A stretch of 64,000 nt of DNA from Acholoe squamosa (lineage: Eukaryota > Annelida > Polychaeta > Phyllodocida > Polynoidae): positions 18,021,174 through 18,085,173 of the forward strand of contig OX439042.1 of assembly GCA_949317995.1 (NCBI GenBank), written 5' to 3'. The notes under the pieces were generated by a model. The model was given only the letters and a program-made list of their open reading frames with translations, had not been told where the DNA came from and ran no database searches. The translations under genes and the position numbers were made by a program. Shown one piece after another: positions 34,576-43,832 of the stretch. How positions within the stretch are numbered: the first letter of the stretch is position 1; each line of letters starts with the position of its first letter.

Positions 34576-36885
34576 TTAAGTATTGTTGACACAAGTAAAA
34601 AGTCCAATATAGGCTGGTCCGGAAGTAGTAGTAACATGTAGTATAAGTCCATTCGGGAGTATAGGTGAAATGTAGAGGTAAATCGTAAAGTCCATCCTAG
34701 TATAGTGGTTAGCACAGATAGCAACAGAAGTTGGTTCGGGTTTCTTGAACACAGGAGTGCCCTGAACCTGCTCATGGGGGTGCCGAGCCAGAGGAGACCT
34801 GGAGCGGTCATCTGCTCTGACTTTAGCAGTGGTGGTCTGACCATTACCGTTACCACCACGGTTCTGATCCCTTCTGCTCCTTTCACGAGCTCTCTTTCCC
34901 TCCATGCCGGATTCCTCGCATTTCTGCCAGAGAGACTCGTGCATGTCCAGCTTACCCTTTCCAGGAGTCAGGACTATCTTTGCTCGGAGTTTCGAATCCT
35001 TGGTCTTCGGAACCTCGCAGAGGACTTGGTCCCCTGGTCGGATCTTAGACCAAGCATCCTCGCTCAGACTGTCGAACTCCTTCATGAGTTCCTGATGAAG
35101 CTCCATGATACGCTTCCGAGCCCCATCTAAACCTTCTGCGTGGCATTTCTTCTGGTGCCTCGCCAGATCGCTAGGTCGGCTATATTGAACCTTCGTAGTG
35201 CACTTCTTGCCCTTCTTACCATAACTCGGATCACAAATGTAAACCGGGTGATGGTGGAAGTGGGCCTCTACCAGATGCCTTTGGAACCGGGCTGGAGTAG
35301 TCCAGGTCCGGACCGAGACATCACTCGCATCCTGGCAGATAGAGAAGGGACAGGACTTCTGGTCGTCACCGTACCACTTCTCAAGAGCCCAACGCAGCTT
35401 TCTCCTCTGGGTATAAGTGTAATACCCTTCGGTGTGGTTTAGCATAAGCCTCATCTTTCGATAGGCTTTGCTCGGATTGGGGTCCTCGTCCGAAAGACGC
35501 ATCCAATCTTCATCATCTGACTCATTATTTTTATTAACTGAGTCCGGGCAGGCATATAGGGTGGAGCCGTCCTTCTTTACTCCGTAGGCACAGTCGGAGA
35601 AACACGTCGGAATCCGGGTTTTGAATCCGGATTTGGCATTAGCCCATCGTTCAGCCTCGGTTTGAGTAGATGGGGTGGCCTTCTCATCATACTCAACCGA
35701 GGACTCGTGTACCGACTCCTCGTCTGACGACTCAACCTCCATGGCAGTACTACCAGTGGCTGAGGTGCTAGCTTTCGGCTCGGCTCTAGCAGAATCCGGT
35801 AGATGCTTGAGCTTCCGAGCAGCGGACCTCCTGTTCTTACTGACCTTCCAGTCTTCCTCCGGTTCCTGGGTTCCGGATGCGCTGGAGGTCGAGGCTTCTA
35901 CTGGGGTGGTAGTACTGCCGGTGGCTGATGCAGAACCGGCTGTGCTTCGGGTGGCAAGCTTCAGGTCGGGGATAGGAGGTGCGGGTACTTCCGCTGCCCT
36001 CTTAGCCTCTTCCTGGGCCTCCTGTTCTGCAGTCATTCGACGGACCAGAACCGTCCGAAGGGCTGCACTCCGGTTCATGCCTGTTAGCGAATTGTTTTGA
36101 ACATCCACTAACTCTTGCTCGGTTATGTAGTAACCGTCATCCCACTGTTCAAAGTTGGCAGCGGCTTCCCGAAACTCCTTCGTGGTCCGGTACTGGGGCC
36201 GGGTGGCACAAGGACGTGGGTAAGTCTGCCCCTCGGGTTCCGAGACGCAGCCTACCCAATCAATGTTCGTCGCCTTGACGTTCCACAGGGTCTTATCCGG
36301 CTTCGGATATCCTCCGAGCAGGAAAGCTCTGTTGGCTTCATACACTACTTCGCGGAAAGCAGCGTCCACCATGAGTCCCCGTTGGAACCACGGCCAGTCT
36401 TGGAGCCATTCGGGAGGCGTCCTATCCAGCTGTTCGGGGACCATGACGCCCTCGATAGCTATCCTCACCTTCGGGTCCAACCTAACTGGTGTACCGTCAG
36501 CATAGGTCACTTGTGCCTGTAGTTCCGGGTGGACGTACAGGTAGCGACCATCATACTCTGCAGGGAACGGGTCAGCCACTGCTGGCTTCCACTGGTCTTT
36601 CGGTCCGTCGACCTGTGCGGTCTCGGACCCAGTCGCTGCGGGTTCAGCACTCGTAGCCCCTCCGGATCCCTCGGGTGGGAGTGGAGACAGCAATTTCTCT
36701 GGCTCATTCAGTGAGAATGAGGCCAGCTTCTCCTCGAACGAGCGATCCGTGGGTTCCTCCACGTCCATCATCTCGCTCTCTTCCTGTGTAACAGGTGACA
36801 AAGCTTCCGGAAAAGCTTCTGCGGACGGAGTCAGCTTATCCGGGTCACCGGATAGCTTGGCTGCAGCTACAGATTCCTCAGCCAT
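34576..36885 (-). CDS. Gypsy 3' accessory ORF: acidic protein with two Cys/His clusters
   Basis: 769 codons from ATG 36885, in good Kozak context (gtcATGG); an upstream in-frame GTG is less likely. Residues 1-100 are acidic and Pro/Ala-rich. 100-290 look globular (LYVHPELQAQVTYADGTPVR, Trp-rich WLQDWPWF). 290-420 are low-complexity Ser/Thr/Ala/Glu. 420-620 hold C512-x4-C517...H537-x4-H542 and C551-x10-C562...H577-x4-H582. 660-715 are basic with SRSP. No signal peptide or membrane segment, so it is not an envelope. It lies about 0.65 kb after the integrase stop with no obvious promoter, so a spliced message is plausible. I recognise no family; nuclear or nucleic-acid binding is inference. Confidence 0.7.
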   Translation of the reverse strand: MAEESVAAAKLSGDPDKLTPSAEAFPEALSPVTQEESEMMDVEEPTDRSFEEKLASFSLNEPEKLLSPLPPEGSGGATSAEPAATGSETAQVDGPKDQWKPAVADPFPAEYDGRYLYVHPELQAQVTYADGTPVRLDPKVRIAIEGVMVPEQLDRTPPEWLQDWPWFQRGLMVDAAFREVVYEANRAFLLGGYPKPDKTLWNVKATNIDWVGCVSEPEGQTYPRPCATRPQYRTTKEFREAAANFEQWDDGYYITEQELVDVQNNSLTGMNRSAALRTVLVRRMTAEQEAQEEAKRAAEVPAPPIPDLKLATRSTAGSASATGSTTTPVEASTSSASGTQEPEEDWKVSKNRRSAARKLKHLPDSARAEPKASTSATGSTAMEVESSDEESVHESSVEYDEKATPSTQTEAERWANAKSGFKTRIPTCFSDCAYGVKKDGSTLYACPDSVNKNNESDDEDWMRLSDEDPNPSKAYRKMRLMLNHTEGYYTYTQRRKLRWALEKWYGDDQKSCPFSICQDASDVSVRTWTTPARFQRHLVEAHFHHHPVYICDPSYGKKGKKCTTKVQYSRPSDLARHQKKCHAEGLDGARKRIMELHQELMKEFDSLSEDAWSKIRPGDQVLCEVPKTKDSKLRAKIVLTPGKGKLDMHESLWQKCEESGMEGKRARERSRRDQNRGGNGNGQTTTAKVRADDRSRSPLARHPHEQVQGTPVFKKPEPTSVAICANHYTRMDFTIYLYISPILPNGLILHVTTTSGPAYIGLFTCVNNT

Positions 36886-37543
36886 GACTGGGGAATCGCT
36901 CACGAGAGTAAACTACTCCTTTTTCCGGCTTTTACGGCGCCGGGGCCAACACAGACAGAGTCTGCCTACTGAGAGACAGACTCTGAGGGCGCACCAAAGG
37001 TTTGCTAGACGGCAAAATCCAAGGAGGGGAGTACACTCGTCCGCCTTGAATGTTACCGAAAAACAATATGGCGACAGGCCAGCTTTCGAGACGTCATTTC
37101 CCCGCAGGCTCGCGAGGTCACGAGGGGTCAGCCGAGACTGGACGCGGTGACGTCATGCGGAAACGCACGTGCTACAAGCGGAACATCAACAAACTGATTG
37201 TTTTTAGGTAATTATCGCTCACGCCGATGACTCGTCTGGGGGATTTAAGTGGAGATTATGGAAAGCTTAAGTAAATCCACCGGATTATCCGTCCACTACC
37301 CATTGGTACATCATGCGGCGGCGACAAATAAGCCTTTCGGGTCAGTTGTCATCCGTTCCTCTAAATGTAAACATTACACCCGTTGTGTATACAGGTTAGG
37401 TCACTGCAATCCTCTGGGCAATTCGAGGGCTGCGACAAACGTATCTCCCCTTCTCGGATAGTTCTTTATCAGACCTGACAGTCTGAAGAGCCTTTTCTAG
37501 GTATTTCTTAGCCTTCGAGACACCTTTCCTCTTCTTCTTGTCT

Positions 37544-39487
37544 TCACCTGCCGAGACTTTTTTTAGCTCCCCCACGCTTAATTGGTGTTGGCGTGGGTGC
37601 CACTGATTCGGAACACTTCTTAGGCCTACCACGGCCTCGCTTCACTGTAGTGTTCTTTACCCGGTCTATTATACGATTCTGGTTCAGGATCTTTCTGGAA
37701 CCTTCACCATACATTTCTGTGGAGGTCTCCCTCCCAGACCATTTCCTCAATCTAGCCACATTTGACTTGTAAAGTCGACCAAGGTCAGATTTAATAATTA
37801 CGGTACAATCACTGATAACTTGTGTTACCGTGAAGGGACCATCCCAATTAGACGCTAATTTTATGTGTCTAAGTGGTTCATGTAATCTTAGAACTCTGTC
37901 TCCGGATTGGAATTTCCGATGCTTTAGATCGGTATCATATCCAGCTTTCTGCCATTTGGCACTTTTCTCCAAATCAATTCGGACAGACTCATATGCTTTT
38001 TTAAATCTGTCTCTTAAACATTCCACAAAAACTACATGGCAAGGTAGTTCCGGGTCCATCCCTACGACTCCAAATACTAAGTCGGCAGGCATTATCAGAT
38101 CCTCTCCAAATACTAAAAGGTTCGGGGTACAATTTGTACTTGAATGTACCGTACTGTTATAAGCATGTGTCACAAAATGACATTGCTCATCCCAGTCGTC
38201 CATATGTTCATTGACGAGTGCCTTTAGAACTTGGATAAGGGTTCTATTGAACCTTTCTACCAATCCGTCGCTTTGTGGCCTATACGGGTTGGTTCTAGTC
38301 TTACAAATAGCTAAGTATTCGCACATACCCTGCCAGAGATTTGATTCGAATTCTCTGCCTTGGTCACTGTGTAGCATTAATGGTACACCGAAACTTAGTA
38401 CCCAACCTTTTACAAAGGCTTCGGCACAAGTAACTGCTTTGTGGTCCGGTAGTGGAAATACTTTAGTGTATTTTGTGTAATAATCACACACTACCATCAT
38501 ACAGGTATTATCATTAGCGGTTGTGTTCAATCCACTAATGATATCTACCCCGATTCTTGCGAATCTAACTCCGAAAAGTTCTTGGGATAGGGGAAGTTTG
38601 CCCATCCCGGGTCCGGGTTTGTTTTTACAACAATCCGGACAGGTGATTACCCATCTTTGCAAGTCTCTTGTCATGCCAGGCCAGTAGTATTTCTTGGAAA
38701 GTCGTGCTAACGAGCGTTTCCTTCCGAAATGACCACTGGTCCGATGTCCATGACAGAAGTACATAATGTCATGTCTCATGGCATGTGGTATCACCACTTG
38801 CATGATTTTCTCACCATTATTACATGGCTTCCAACGGTATAACACGCCTTTCCGGACTTCAAGCTTGGTCCATTGAGCAAGAAACCTTCTCATTTCTCGA
38901 TTTTCCAGAGAGACTTCAGGTCTAACTGGACGTATACCCTTTGGTACTAATTGCAGTAGCTGCGCAGTTATCGAGTCAGCTTCCTGGAAATGTCGTATGT
39001 GATCCATAGACCAATCCAGTATACTGGCAACTAGGGGTTCGAATGGTCTTCGAATCCCTGCTAACACTGCCCTATGAGCTCCACAATCAGTACAATCCGG
39101 ATTATCACATTTCAGGATTGGTATTCGAGATAAAGCATCAGCATTTAAATGCTTCACTCCAGGTCTATGCTGAATCTGGTGATGTTCAAGCCCATATTCT
39201 GATAGACGAGCTAACCATCGGCCTAACATTCCTTCAGCATCTCTGAAGTTCAGTAGCCATCTTAAAGAGGAGTGATCCGTACGTAAAGTAAAGTTTGTTC
39301 CCCATAGAAAATGTTTGAACTTCTTGGTATATATGACTACTGCTAACAACTCTCTTTTGGTTGTGCAGTAATTGCGCTGAGTTTTGCTCAGTGTATTGCT
39401 GGCAAAGGCAATAGGTACCTCTCTCCCATTCTGCACCAATGCTATCATTACTAGCATCATTATCCAGTATGATATGATCCGTTTCAT
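37544..39487 (-). CDS. Gypsy RNase H end and integrase
   Basis: 647-codon open frame. Residues 20-120 are RNase H (LSKTQRNYCTTKRELLAVV, LRTDHSSLRWLL, NADALSR). Integrase: H248-x4-H253...C283-x2-C286 zinc domain; catalytic D315 (RIGVDIISG), D375 (LHSDQGREF), E411 (SDGLVERFNR), spacing D-x35-E; GPF module (WDGPFTV, 548-554); basic tail with an AT-hook KRGRGRPKK at 616-624. No chromodomain. The first residues are out of frame with the preceding RT ORF, so the true start is upstream through a frame break. At the end an A7 run precedes the stop, and the other frame stays open for about 50 more Lys-rich codons (to 37396). Confidence 0.9.
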   Translation of the reverse strand: MKRIISYWIMMLVMIALVQNGREVPIAFASNTLSKTQRNYCTTKRELLAVVIYTKKFKHFLWGTNFTLRTDHSSLRWLLNFRDAEGMLGRWLARLSEYGLEHHQIQHRPGVKHLNADALSRIPILKCDNPDCTDCGAHRAVLAGIRRPFEPLVASILDWSMDHIRHFQEADSITAQLLQLVPKGIRPVRPEVSLENREMRRFLAQWTKLEVRKGVLYRWKPCNNGEKIMQVVIPHAMRHDIMYFCHGHRTSGHFGRKRSLARLSKKYYWPGMTRDLQRWVITCPDCCKNKPGPGMGKLPLSQELFGVRFARIGVDIISGLNTTANDNTCMMVVCDYYTKYTKVFPLPDHKAVTCAEAFVKGWVLSFGVPLMLHSDQGREFESNLWQGMCEYLAICKTRTNPYRPQSDGLVERFNRTLIQVLKALVNEHMDDWDEQCHFVTHAYNSTVHSSTNCTPNLLVFGEDLIMPADLVFGVVGMDPELPCHVVFVECLRDRFKKAYESVRIDLEKSAKWQKAGYDTDLKHRKFQSGDRVLRLHEPLRHIKLASNWDGPFTVTQVISDCTVIIKSDLGRLYKSNVARLRKWSGRETSTEMYGEGSRKILNQNRIIDRVKNTTVKRGRGRPKKCSESVAPTPTPIKRGGAKKSLGR

Positions 39488-39950
39488 TCGGATATTGTAA
39501 TACTGGAGTACTCGTGAACAGGTCTTTTAGCTTTTGAAAAGCAGATTCCTGTTCATGCGTCCAAGGAAATTTCTCCTTGGTACTTCCTAGAGTCCAGTTA
39601 GCTATTGCTTGTAATGGGTAGCTGACTCTAGAATAATTCGGAATAAATTCCCTATAATAGGAACAGAATCCTAAAAAGGACCTCACTTCTTTGGGTGTTT
39701 TAGGTCTATTCCAATTCGTAACTGATTCGATTTTCTCCGGATCAGCTTTTATTCCTTCATCACTAATGATGTGGCCCAAATAATTTATGGACTTTCTAAA
39801 CATATGACATTTCTTAGGTTTCAATTTGAGACCATTAGAGATAATACGTTCTAGTACCATTTTTAGGTTATTAGAACACTCTTCGAATGTTTTTCCGAAG
39901 ACTATGACATCGTCAAGGTATACAAGACATCTTTTTCTACAATAAATCAC
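39234..39950 (-). CDS. Gypsy reverse transcriptase second half and RNase H start
   Basis: Begins after a frame break (no ATG). CLVYLDDVIVFGKTFEE holds the YxDD catalytic box; then LKLKPKKCHMFRKSINYLGH and the connection region VRSFLGFCSYYREFIPNYS, typical of Ty3/gypsy RT. It passes into RNase H with ILDNDASNDSIGA and then leaves frame; the continuation is in the frame that starts at 39487. Synthesises and degrades RNA/DNA hybrids when intact. Confidence 0.9.
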   Translation of the reverse strand: MIYCRKRCLVYLDDVIVFGKTFEECSNNLKMVLERIISNGLKLKPKKCHMFRKSINYLGHIISDEGIKADPEKIESVTNWNRPKTPKEVRSFLGFCSYYREFIPNYSRVSYPLQAIANWTLGSTKEKFPWTHEQESAFQKLKDLFTSTPVLQYPNETDHIILDNDASNDSIGAEWERGTYCLCQQYTEQNSAQLLHNQKRVVSSSHIYQEVQTFSMGNKLYFTYGSLLFKMATELQRC

Positions 39951-41562
39951 TTAGGATTGTTTCCATCATTGCTTCAAATGTTGCTGGTGCATTGCACAAA
40001 CCAAACGGCATTACATTATATTGGAATAATCCAATATGACTCGAAAATGCAGTTTTCTCCATATCTGAAGGATTCATCCCTACTTGCCAGTAACCTGATT
40101 GCAAGTCTAGGGTACAAAACCAACTGTTTCCTCCTAAGGAGTCAATGGTTTCGTCTATTCTCGGTAATGGATACGAATTCTTTTTCATTACTCCATTTAG
40201 CTTCCTGTAGTCTATGCAAAAGCGGATAGTACCGTCTTTCTTCGTTACCATACACACAGGACTACTCCATGGGCTATTGGAAGGGACTATTACATCCTGT
40301 TCCAACATTTTGTTTATTTCCTCTTCAGCTACTCTTTTTTTCGCTAAAGGTAACCGTCTATACGGTATTTTAAAGGGTTCCGCATCTCCAGTATCTATTT
40401 TATGTACTACCTTATTTGTCGTACCTAGTTTCTCACCAGGTTTGGCAAAGGCAGTCCTATACTGACAGAGCATATCATAGAACTCTTTCCGGTGTTCCGG
40501 ATCTTCTAATGAAGTTTCTTCATACAACTTGAGTAAGTCTTCCGAAATTTCATCATTTCCTGTTACCTTTTGTAAGTTTAACTTACTATCCGTTACAGTT
40601 TCCGAAAGGGTCACGTTTCCAAAAACTTGTCCCTTTTTCAAATAGATAGTACTATTTCCAGTATTAGAGACAGGTACTACCGACCAGGACGCATTTGCTA
40701 CGATAGTGTCTACAGATATTAATCCGATACTTGACAGAATAGCTACATCCGGTTCTATCACTGCAGGCTTATTGCGCATTGCAGGATCACTTCTTACTAG
40801 CACATCACAGGCTACTCCCGGAGGGATTCGCACAGTGTGTGCTACACTAGCCATACTGCTCACTTGTCTCAGTACACATCTAACCTTTACAGGATACGGG
40901 TATTTCACACTCAACACTCCTGATTGGGGTTCCAACACAACTCCATACAGGGATGCGAAATCCAACCCGAGTATCCCCTCATCTGCTATATCCGCAACGG
41001 TGGCGCTCATGACATAGTCATGTACTCCATCCAATTGTAGCTTCACACAAGTTCTACCATACGTCTGCAAGGTACTGCCATCGGCCGTCTGAGCACTTCC
41101 TCCCGATTTGAGAGTATCATGTTCATCCGGTATAAGATCATAGAACCTCTTGGAGATACAGGAGTGGCTAGCTCCCGTATCCATGAGAAATTCGGCAGAT
41201 CTTCCGTTAACAGTAAGGCAAACATACCACCGCCTTACGTTTAAAACAGAGGGCATATCCGTGATGATCGGAACGTCATTGTTCACACCTGGAGTCGATC
41301 CACATCCTTTCAGGTATTCCAGACAAGGATGACCCGGGGGCAGGTGGGCACTACCAACCCTGGCTAACGCATAGCCGCCTACCTCGTTACTGATATTGGG
41401 TTTCCCCTGTGCTCCCATGGCACCTGTTATATCAGCTTCCCTAACCTTCCGGGTGTCTACAACCACCTCGGTGCTAGGCGAGTTTGCTACTACATGCGAA
41501 CTATCATCACGGATGGTGATATCATGGCAAGATTTGTCACTGGGATCCCCTTCTTTGCCCAT
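39937..41562 (-). CDS. Gypsy protease and reverse transcriptase first half
   Basis: 541 codons from ATG 41562, 15 bp after the Gag stop and in another frame. Aspartic protease with D128-T-G-A-S (EFLMDTGASHSCIS) and ILGLDF at 197-202. RT from about residue 395: PYRRLPLAKKRVAEEEINKM, SPWSSPVCMVTKKDGTIRFC, LDLQSGYWQV (catalytic Asp), MPFGLCNAPATFEAMM. It stops at SDLL just before the YLDD box, where a small indel shifts the frame. Confidence 0.92.
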   Translation of the reverse strand: MGKEGDPSDKSCHDITIRDDSSHVVANSPSTEVVVDTRKVREADITGAMGAQGKPNISNEVGGYALARVGSAHLPPGHPCLEYLKGCGSTPGVNNDVPIITDMPSVLNVRRWYVCLTVNGRSAEFLMDTGASHSCISKRFYDLIPDEHDTLKSGGSAQTADGSTLQTYGRTCVKLQLDGVHDYVMSATVADIADEGILGLDFASLYGVVLEPQSGVLSVKYPYPVKVRCVLRQVSSMASVAHTVRIPPGVACDVLVRSDPAMRNKPAVIEPDVAILSSIGLISVDTIVANASWSVVPVSNTGNSTIYLKKGQVFGNVTLSETVTDSKLNLQKVTGNDEISEDLLKLYEETSLEDPEHRKEFYDMLCQYRTAFAKPGEKLGTTNKVVHKIDTGDAEPFKIPYRRLPLAKKRVAEEEINKMLEQDVIVPSNSPWSSPVCMVTKKDGTIRFCIDYRKLNGVMKKNSYPLPRIDETIDSLGGNSWFCTLDLQSGYWQVGMNPSDMEKTAFSSHIGLFQYNVMPFGLCNAPATFEAMMETILSDLL

Positions 41563-41576
41563 CGGGAGACCCCTCC

Positions 41577-42659
41577 TTAGTTTTCCTCTGTACTTATTCC
41601 AGAGACACCCTCCTGTCTACGAGGGACAGGTTTCTCAGCCATACATTCGGGAGCGTAATGCCCCAGTTTCTGGCATCTGAAACATCTCCTTTGAGATTTA
41701 TCAACTCTCGGTCTCTTTAGAGCTTCTGTTAATCCGGCTATTAATGTTTCCATCATATTAGTCGGAGCAACAGCGGCTGCCACAGTTGGCTTCGCCGTAG
41801 AGGTTACATTGCCAGATTGAGTCGGGCCGGAAGCTGTTTTACCAGCAACGGATCCTCCCCTTCCTCTCGAATGTACCTTCCTATATCGCTTCTGTCGGTA
41901 ATACTTTCCAGCTACCTGAACTGATCCAATATATTCTCCATTTTCATGGGAGACATATTCATCCTCCTCATCAGCCTCATGAGAATCGACCGGGGCTAAC
42001 TGGGAAGTTTCATATATCGGAGCAGGTGTACCTCCGTATTGAAACGGAGCTGCTCTTACCGGGTTAGGTCCTAGACCTACCAATCGTTTCTTCATGTCAT
42101 GTCCATCGATTGATATGAACAGGTCACTGAAGGAAGTGTCATCTTTCCAAGAATCCCAAACTACTTGTTTGTGATCTGGATCCCGCAATCCATTGTAGAA
42201 TTGTATAAACAACTCTTGTAGATAGCAGTCATCGTCATGAGCCCAATTCGGACGCGCTTTTGATAGCAAGTCCTGTAGCTCCAAACCAAAGACCTTGTGA
42301 GATTCTTTAGGTTTCTGTGTCCTTTTCTTGAAGCTTACCCATGGATCTTCTCTAACGATTGATCCGAATAGGTATGCGGCACATTCGACCAATTGATCAT
42401 AGGTGCCGTATATTCCGTATGCTGCTCTCCATTGATTGAGGGCTACTTTTCCACCTTTATTCAACCAACAGATCAAATACGGCAGAGCTTCTTCTTTTGT
42501 CCAGCCACTACAATTGACTTCGTCGACAAAAGCTTGATACCTATCCTTCCATGGATCATTGGAATCATATGGAGGGGGTATCCGTGCCTGTCTACGTGCC
42601 GGATTATTACATCCTCGTAGTCTATCTGCTTCTCTCATGCTCCAGTTCATGACTTCCAT
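41577..42659 (-). CDS. Gypsy Gag: capsid and zinc knuckle
   Basis: 360 codons. Residues 35-180 have the retrotransposon capsid pattern (DPWKDRYQAFVDEVNCSGW, LPYLICWLNKGGKVALNQW, ELFIQFYNGLRDPDH). Linker with RGRGG, then CFRCQKLGHYAPEC, C326-x2-C329-x4-H334-x4-C339, the nucleic-acid-binding knuckle. It overlaps the upstream ORF by 13 bp in a different frame (ATG within AWKS-stop), so it may be separate or fused to it in an intact copy. Confidence 0.88.
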   Translation of the reverse strand: MEVMNWSMREADRLRGCNNPARRQARIPPPYDSNDPWKDRYQAFVDEVNCSGWTKEEALPYLICWLNKGGKVALNQWRAAYGIYGTYDQLVECAAYLFGSIVREDPWVSFKKRTQKPKESHKVFGLELQDLLSKARPNWAHDDDCYLQELFIQFYNGLRDPDHKQVVWDSWKDDTSFSDLFISIDGHDMKKRLVGLGPNPVRAAPFQYGGTPAPIYETSQLAPVDSHEADEEDEYVSHENGEYIGSVQVAGKYYRQKRYRKVHSRGRGGSVAGKTASGPTQSGNVTSTAKPTVAAAVAPTNMMETLIAGLTEALKRPRVDKSQRRCFRCQKLGHYAPECMAEKPVPRRQEGVSGISTEEN

Positions 42660-43480
42660 GCCATCTGCTCCATTCGGTAGCAGTCAATGCCAAGGTTTTG
42701 AATACATTGGCTTCTATCAAAGATGGTTTGCATCCCTGCAGGCATGGAAGTTCTTCTGTTTGGCTTCCTGCCATCTCCTCCCGATCCTGATCCTCCGGAT
42801 CCGGATCCTCCTGGGCCGCCTGGAGGGTTTCCTCCTGGTGGACCGTTGTTAGGATAGTGTCCGGATGAACCGCTAGGGCATCCACCACTGTAACCGGCAT
42901 TTCCAGCTGTTCCGGAAGATGCATACCTAGGGTAAGAATTATTTTGATTCCATCCCTGATTATAGTTATTACCATTTTGGTAATTACTACTTCCTGCCGG
43001 ATTATAATTATATCTATATCCATGGGAAGTTGTTCTTGGTTGGTACGTACCGCCGTTAACATTGTTTTGTGGCGGGTTTGGTCTTGGAAAACGTCCATCA
43101 TTAGGACCATTACCTTGACCCGAAGGTGGGTTCGGTAATCTTGGACCTGCTGGTGTACTGTGGCCGGGTTGGGAGAAATATGAAGGTGGTGTTAACATAT
43201 GTCTCGGTGGTCCCAGTACTCTCGGTTGTGCTACAGGTGTATTATTGTTAGCACCAGTAGCACTATCGTGAGTCGCTTTAATTTTATGACTCAAATCTGG
43301 TATTGGCGGTGCCGGACCTATTGTATCCAGCACAGGAGTTGCTGGTGTAGGTGCGTTTCCATTACCTGCGGTATTATCCGGTTTCTTATAGATTCCGGAT
43401 ACTACATTCTTATCAGCCCCGTCGTCTACGAATGGGTTGTATCTAATTGGAGTTGCATCCTTGGATGTTTTCCCCAACAT
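42647..43480 (-). CDS. Gypsy P/N/G-rich Gag linker ORF
   Basis: 277-codon frame, low complexity: Pro/Asn/Gly/Tyr/Ser (NYNPAGSSNYQNGNNYNQGW, GPPGGNPPGGPGG). No enzyme motif. It follows the coiled-coil frame in a shifted frame, with continuity evident at CWGK / LGKT near 43475, and precedes capsid. Such prion-like linkers could drive particle or condensate assembly; that is inference. Confidence 0.65.
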   Translation of the reverse strand: MLGKTSKDATPIRYNPFVDDGADKNVVSGIYKKPDNTAGNGNAPTPATPVLDTIGPAPPIPDLSHKIKATHDSATGANNNTPVAQPRVLGPPRHMLTPPSYFSQPGHSTPAGPRLPNPPSGQGNGPNDGRFPRPNPPQNNVNGGTYQPRTTSHGYRYNYNPAGSSNYQNGNNYNQGWNQNNSYPRYASSGTAGNAGYSGGCPSGSSGHYPNNGPPGGNPPGGPGGSGSGGSGSGGDGRKPNRRTSMPAGMQTIFDRSQCIQNLGIDCYRMEQMAWKS

Positions 43481-43821
43481 TGTAGACCCACAGCTGGATC
43501 TTTAGTACCTATAGTCAGTTGGGCGGCTTCTACGTATTTGTCTAAGGTTATTGCAGTAGTCTGCAATTCCTGAAGCTCATTCGTGAGTTTCTGTCTATCT
43601 TCCTCCAGTTGTTTATTGTAAGCTATAATGCCTACCTGGATGGTTTCATTGTCTTCAGCTTGTTTACTACACTGAAGTTTCAATTTCTCTAACTCGCTCT
43701 GATAATGGCATATTTCGGATTCGAATTTTGCATTATCAAGACTTAGTTGATCGTTCGTATCTATGTATGTTTGGATACGAATGTGTCTATTGTCATATTC
43801 TTTATTGAATGACTTTCTCAT
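43426..43821 (-). CDS. Gypsy Gag coiled-coil ORF, second part
   Basis: 131 codons, heptad-like (YQSELEKLKLQCSKQAEDNE, NKQLEEDRQKLTNELQELQ), continuing the coiled coil that starts in the 43833-44480 frame. The junction is a frame break near 43835. The last ~20 residues are out of frame relative to the 43480 ORF. Confidence 0.65.
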   Translation of the reverse strand: MRKSFNKEYDNRHIRIQTYIDTNDQLSLDNAKFESEICHYQSELEKLKLQCSKQAEDNETIQVGIIAYNKQLEEDRQKLTNELQELQTTAITLDKYVEAAQLTIGTKDPAVGLQCWGKHPRMQLQLDTTHS

Positions 43822-43832
43822 TTCCTGAAGTT

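Noticed and set aside
34705-36522. Plus-strand ORFs opposite the accessory ORF
   Set aside because: Antisense shadows of a codon-biased minus-strand gene.
34576-36903. Envelope glycoprotein
   Set aside because: Right position but no signal peptide, no membrane anchor, no cleavage-site context; composition is nuclear-like.
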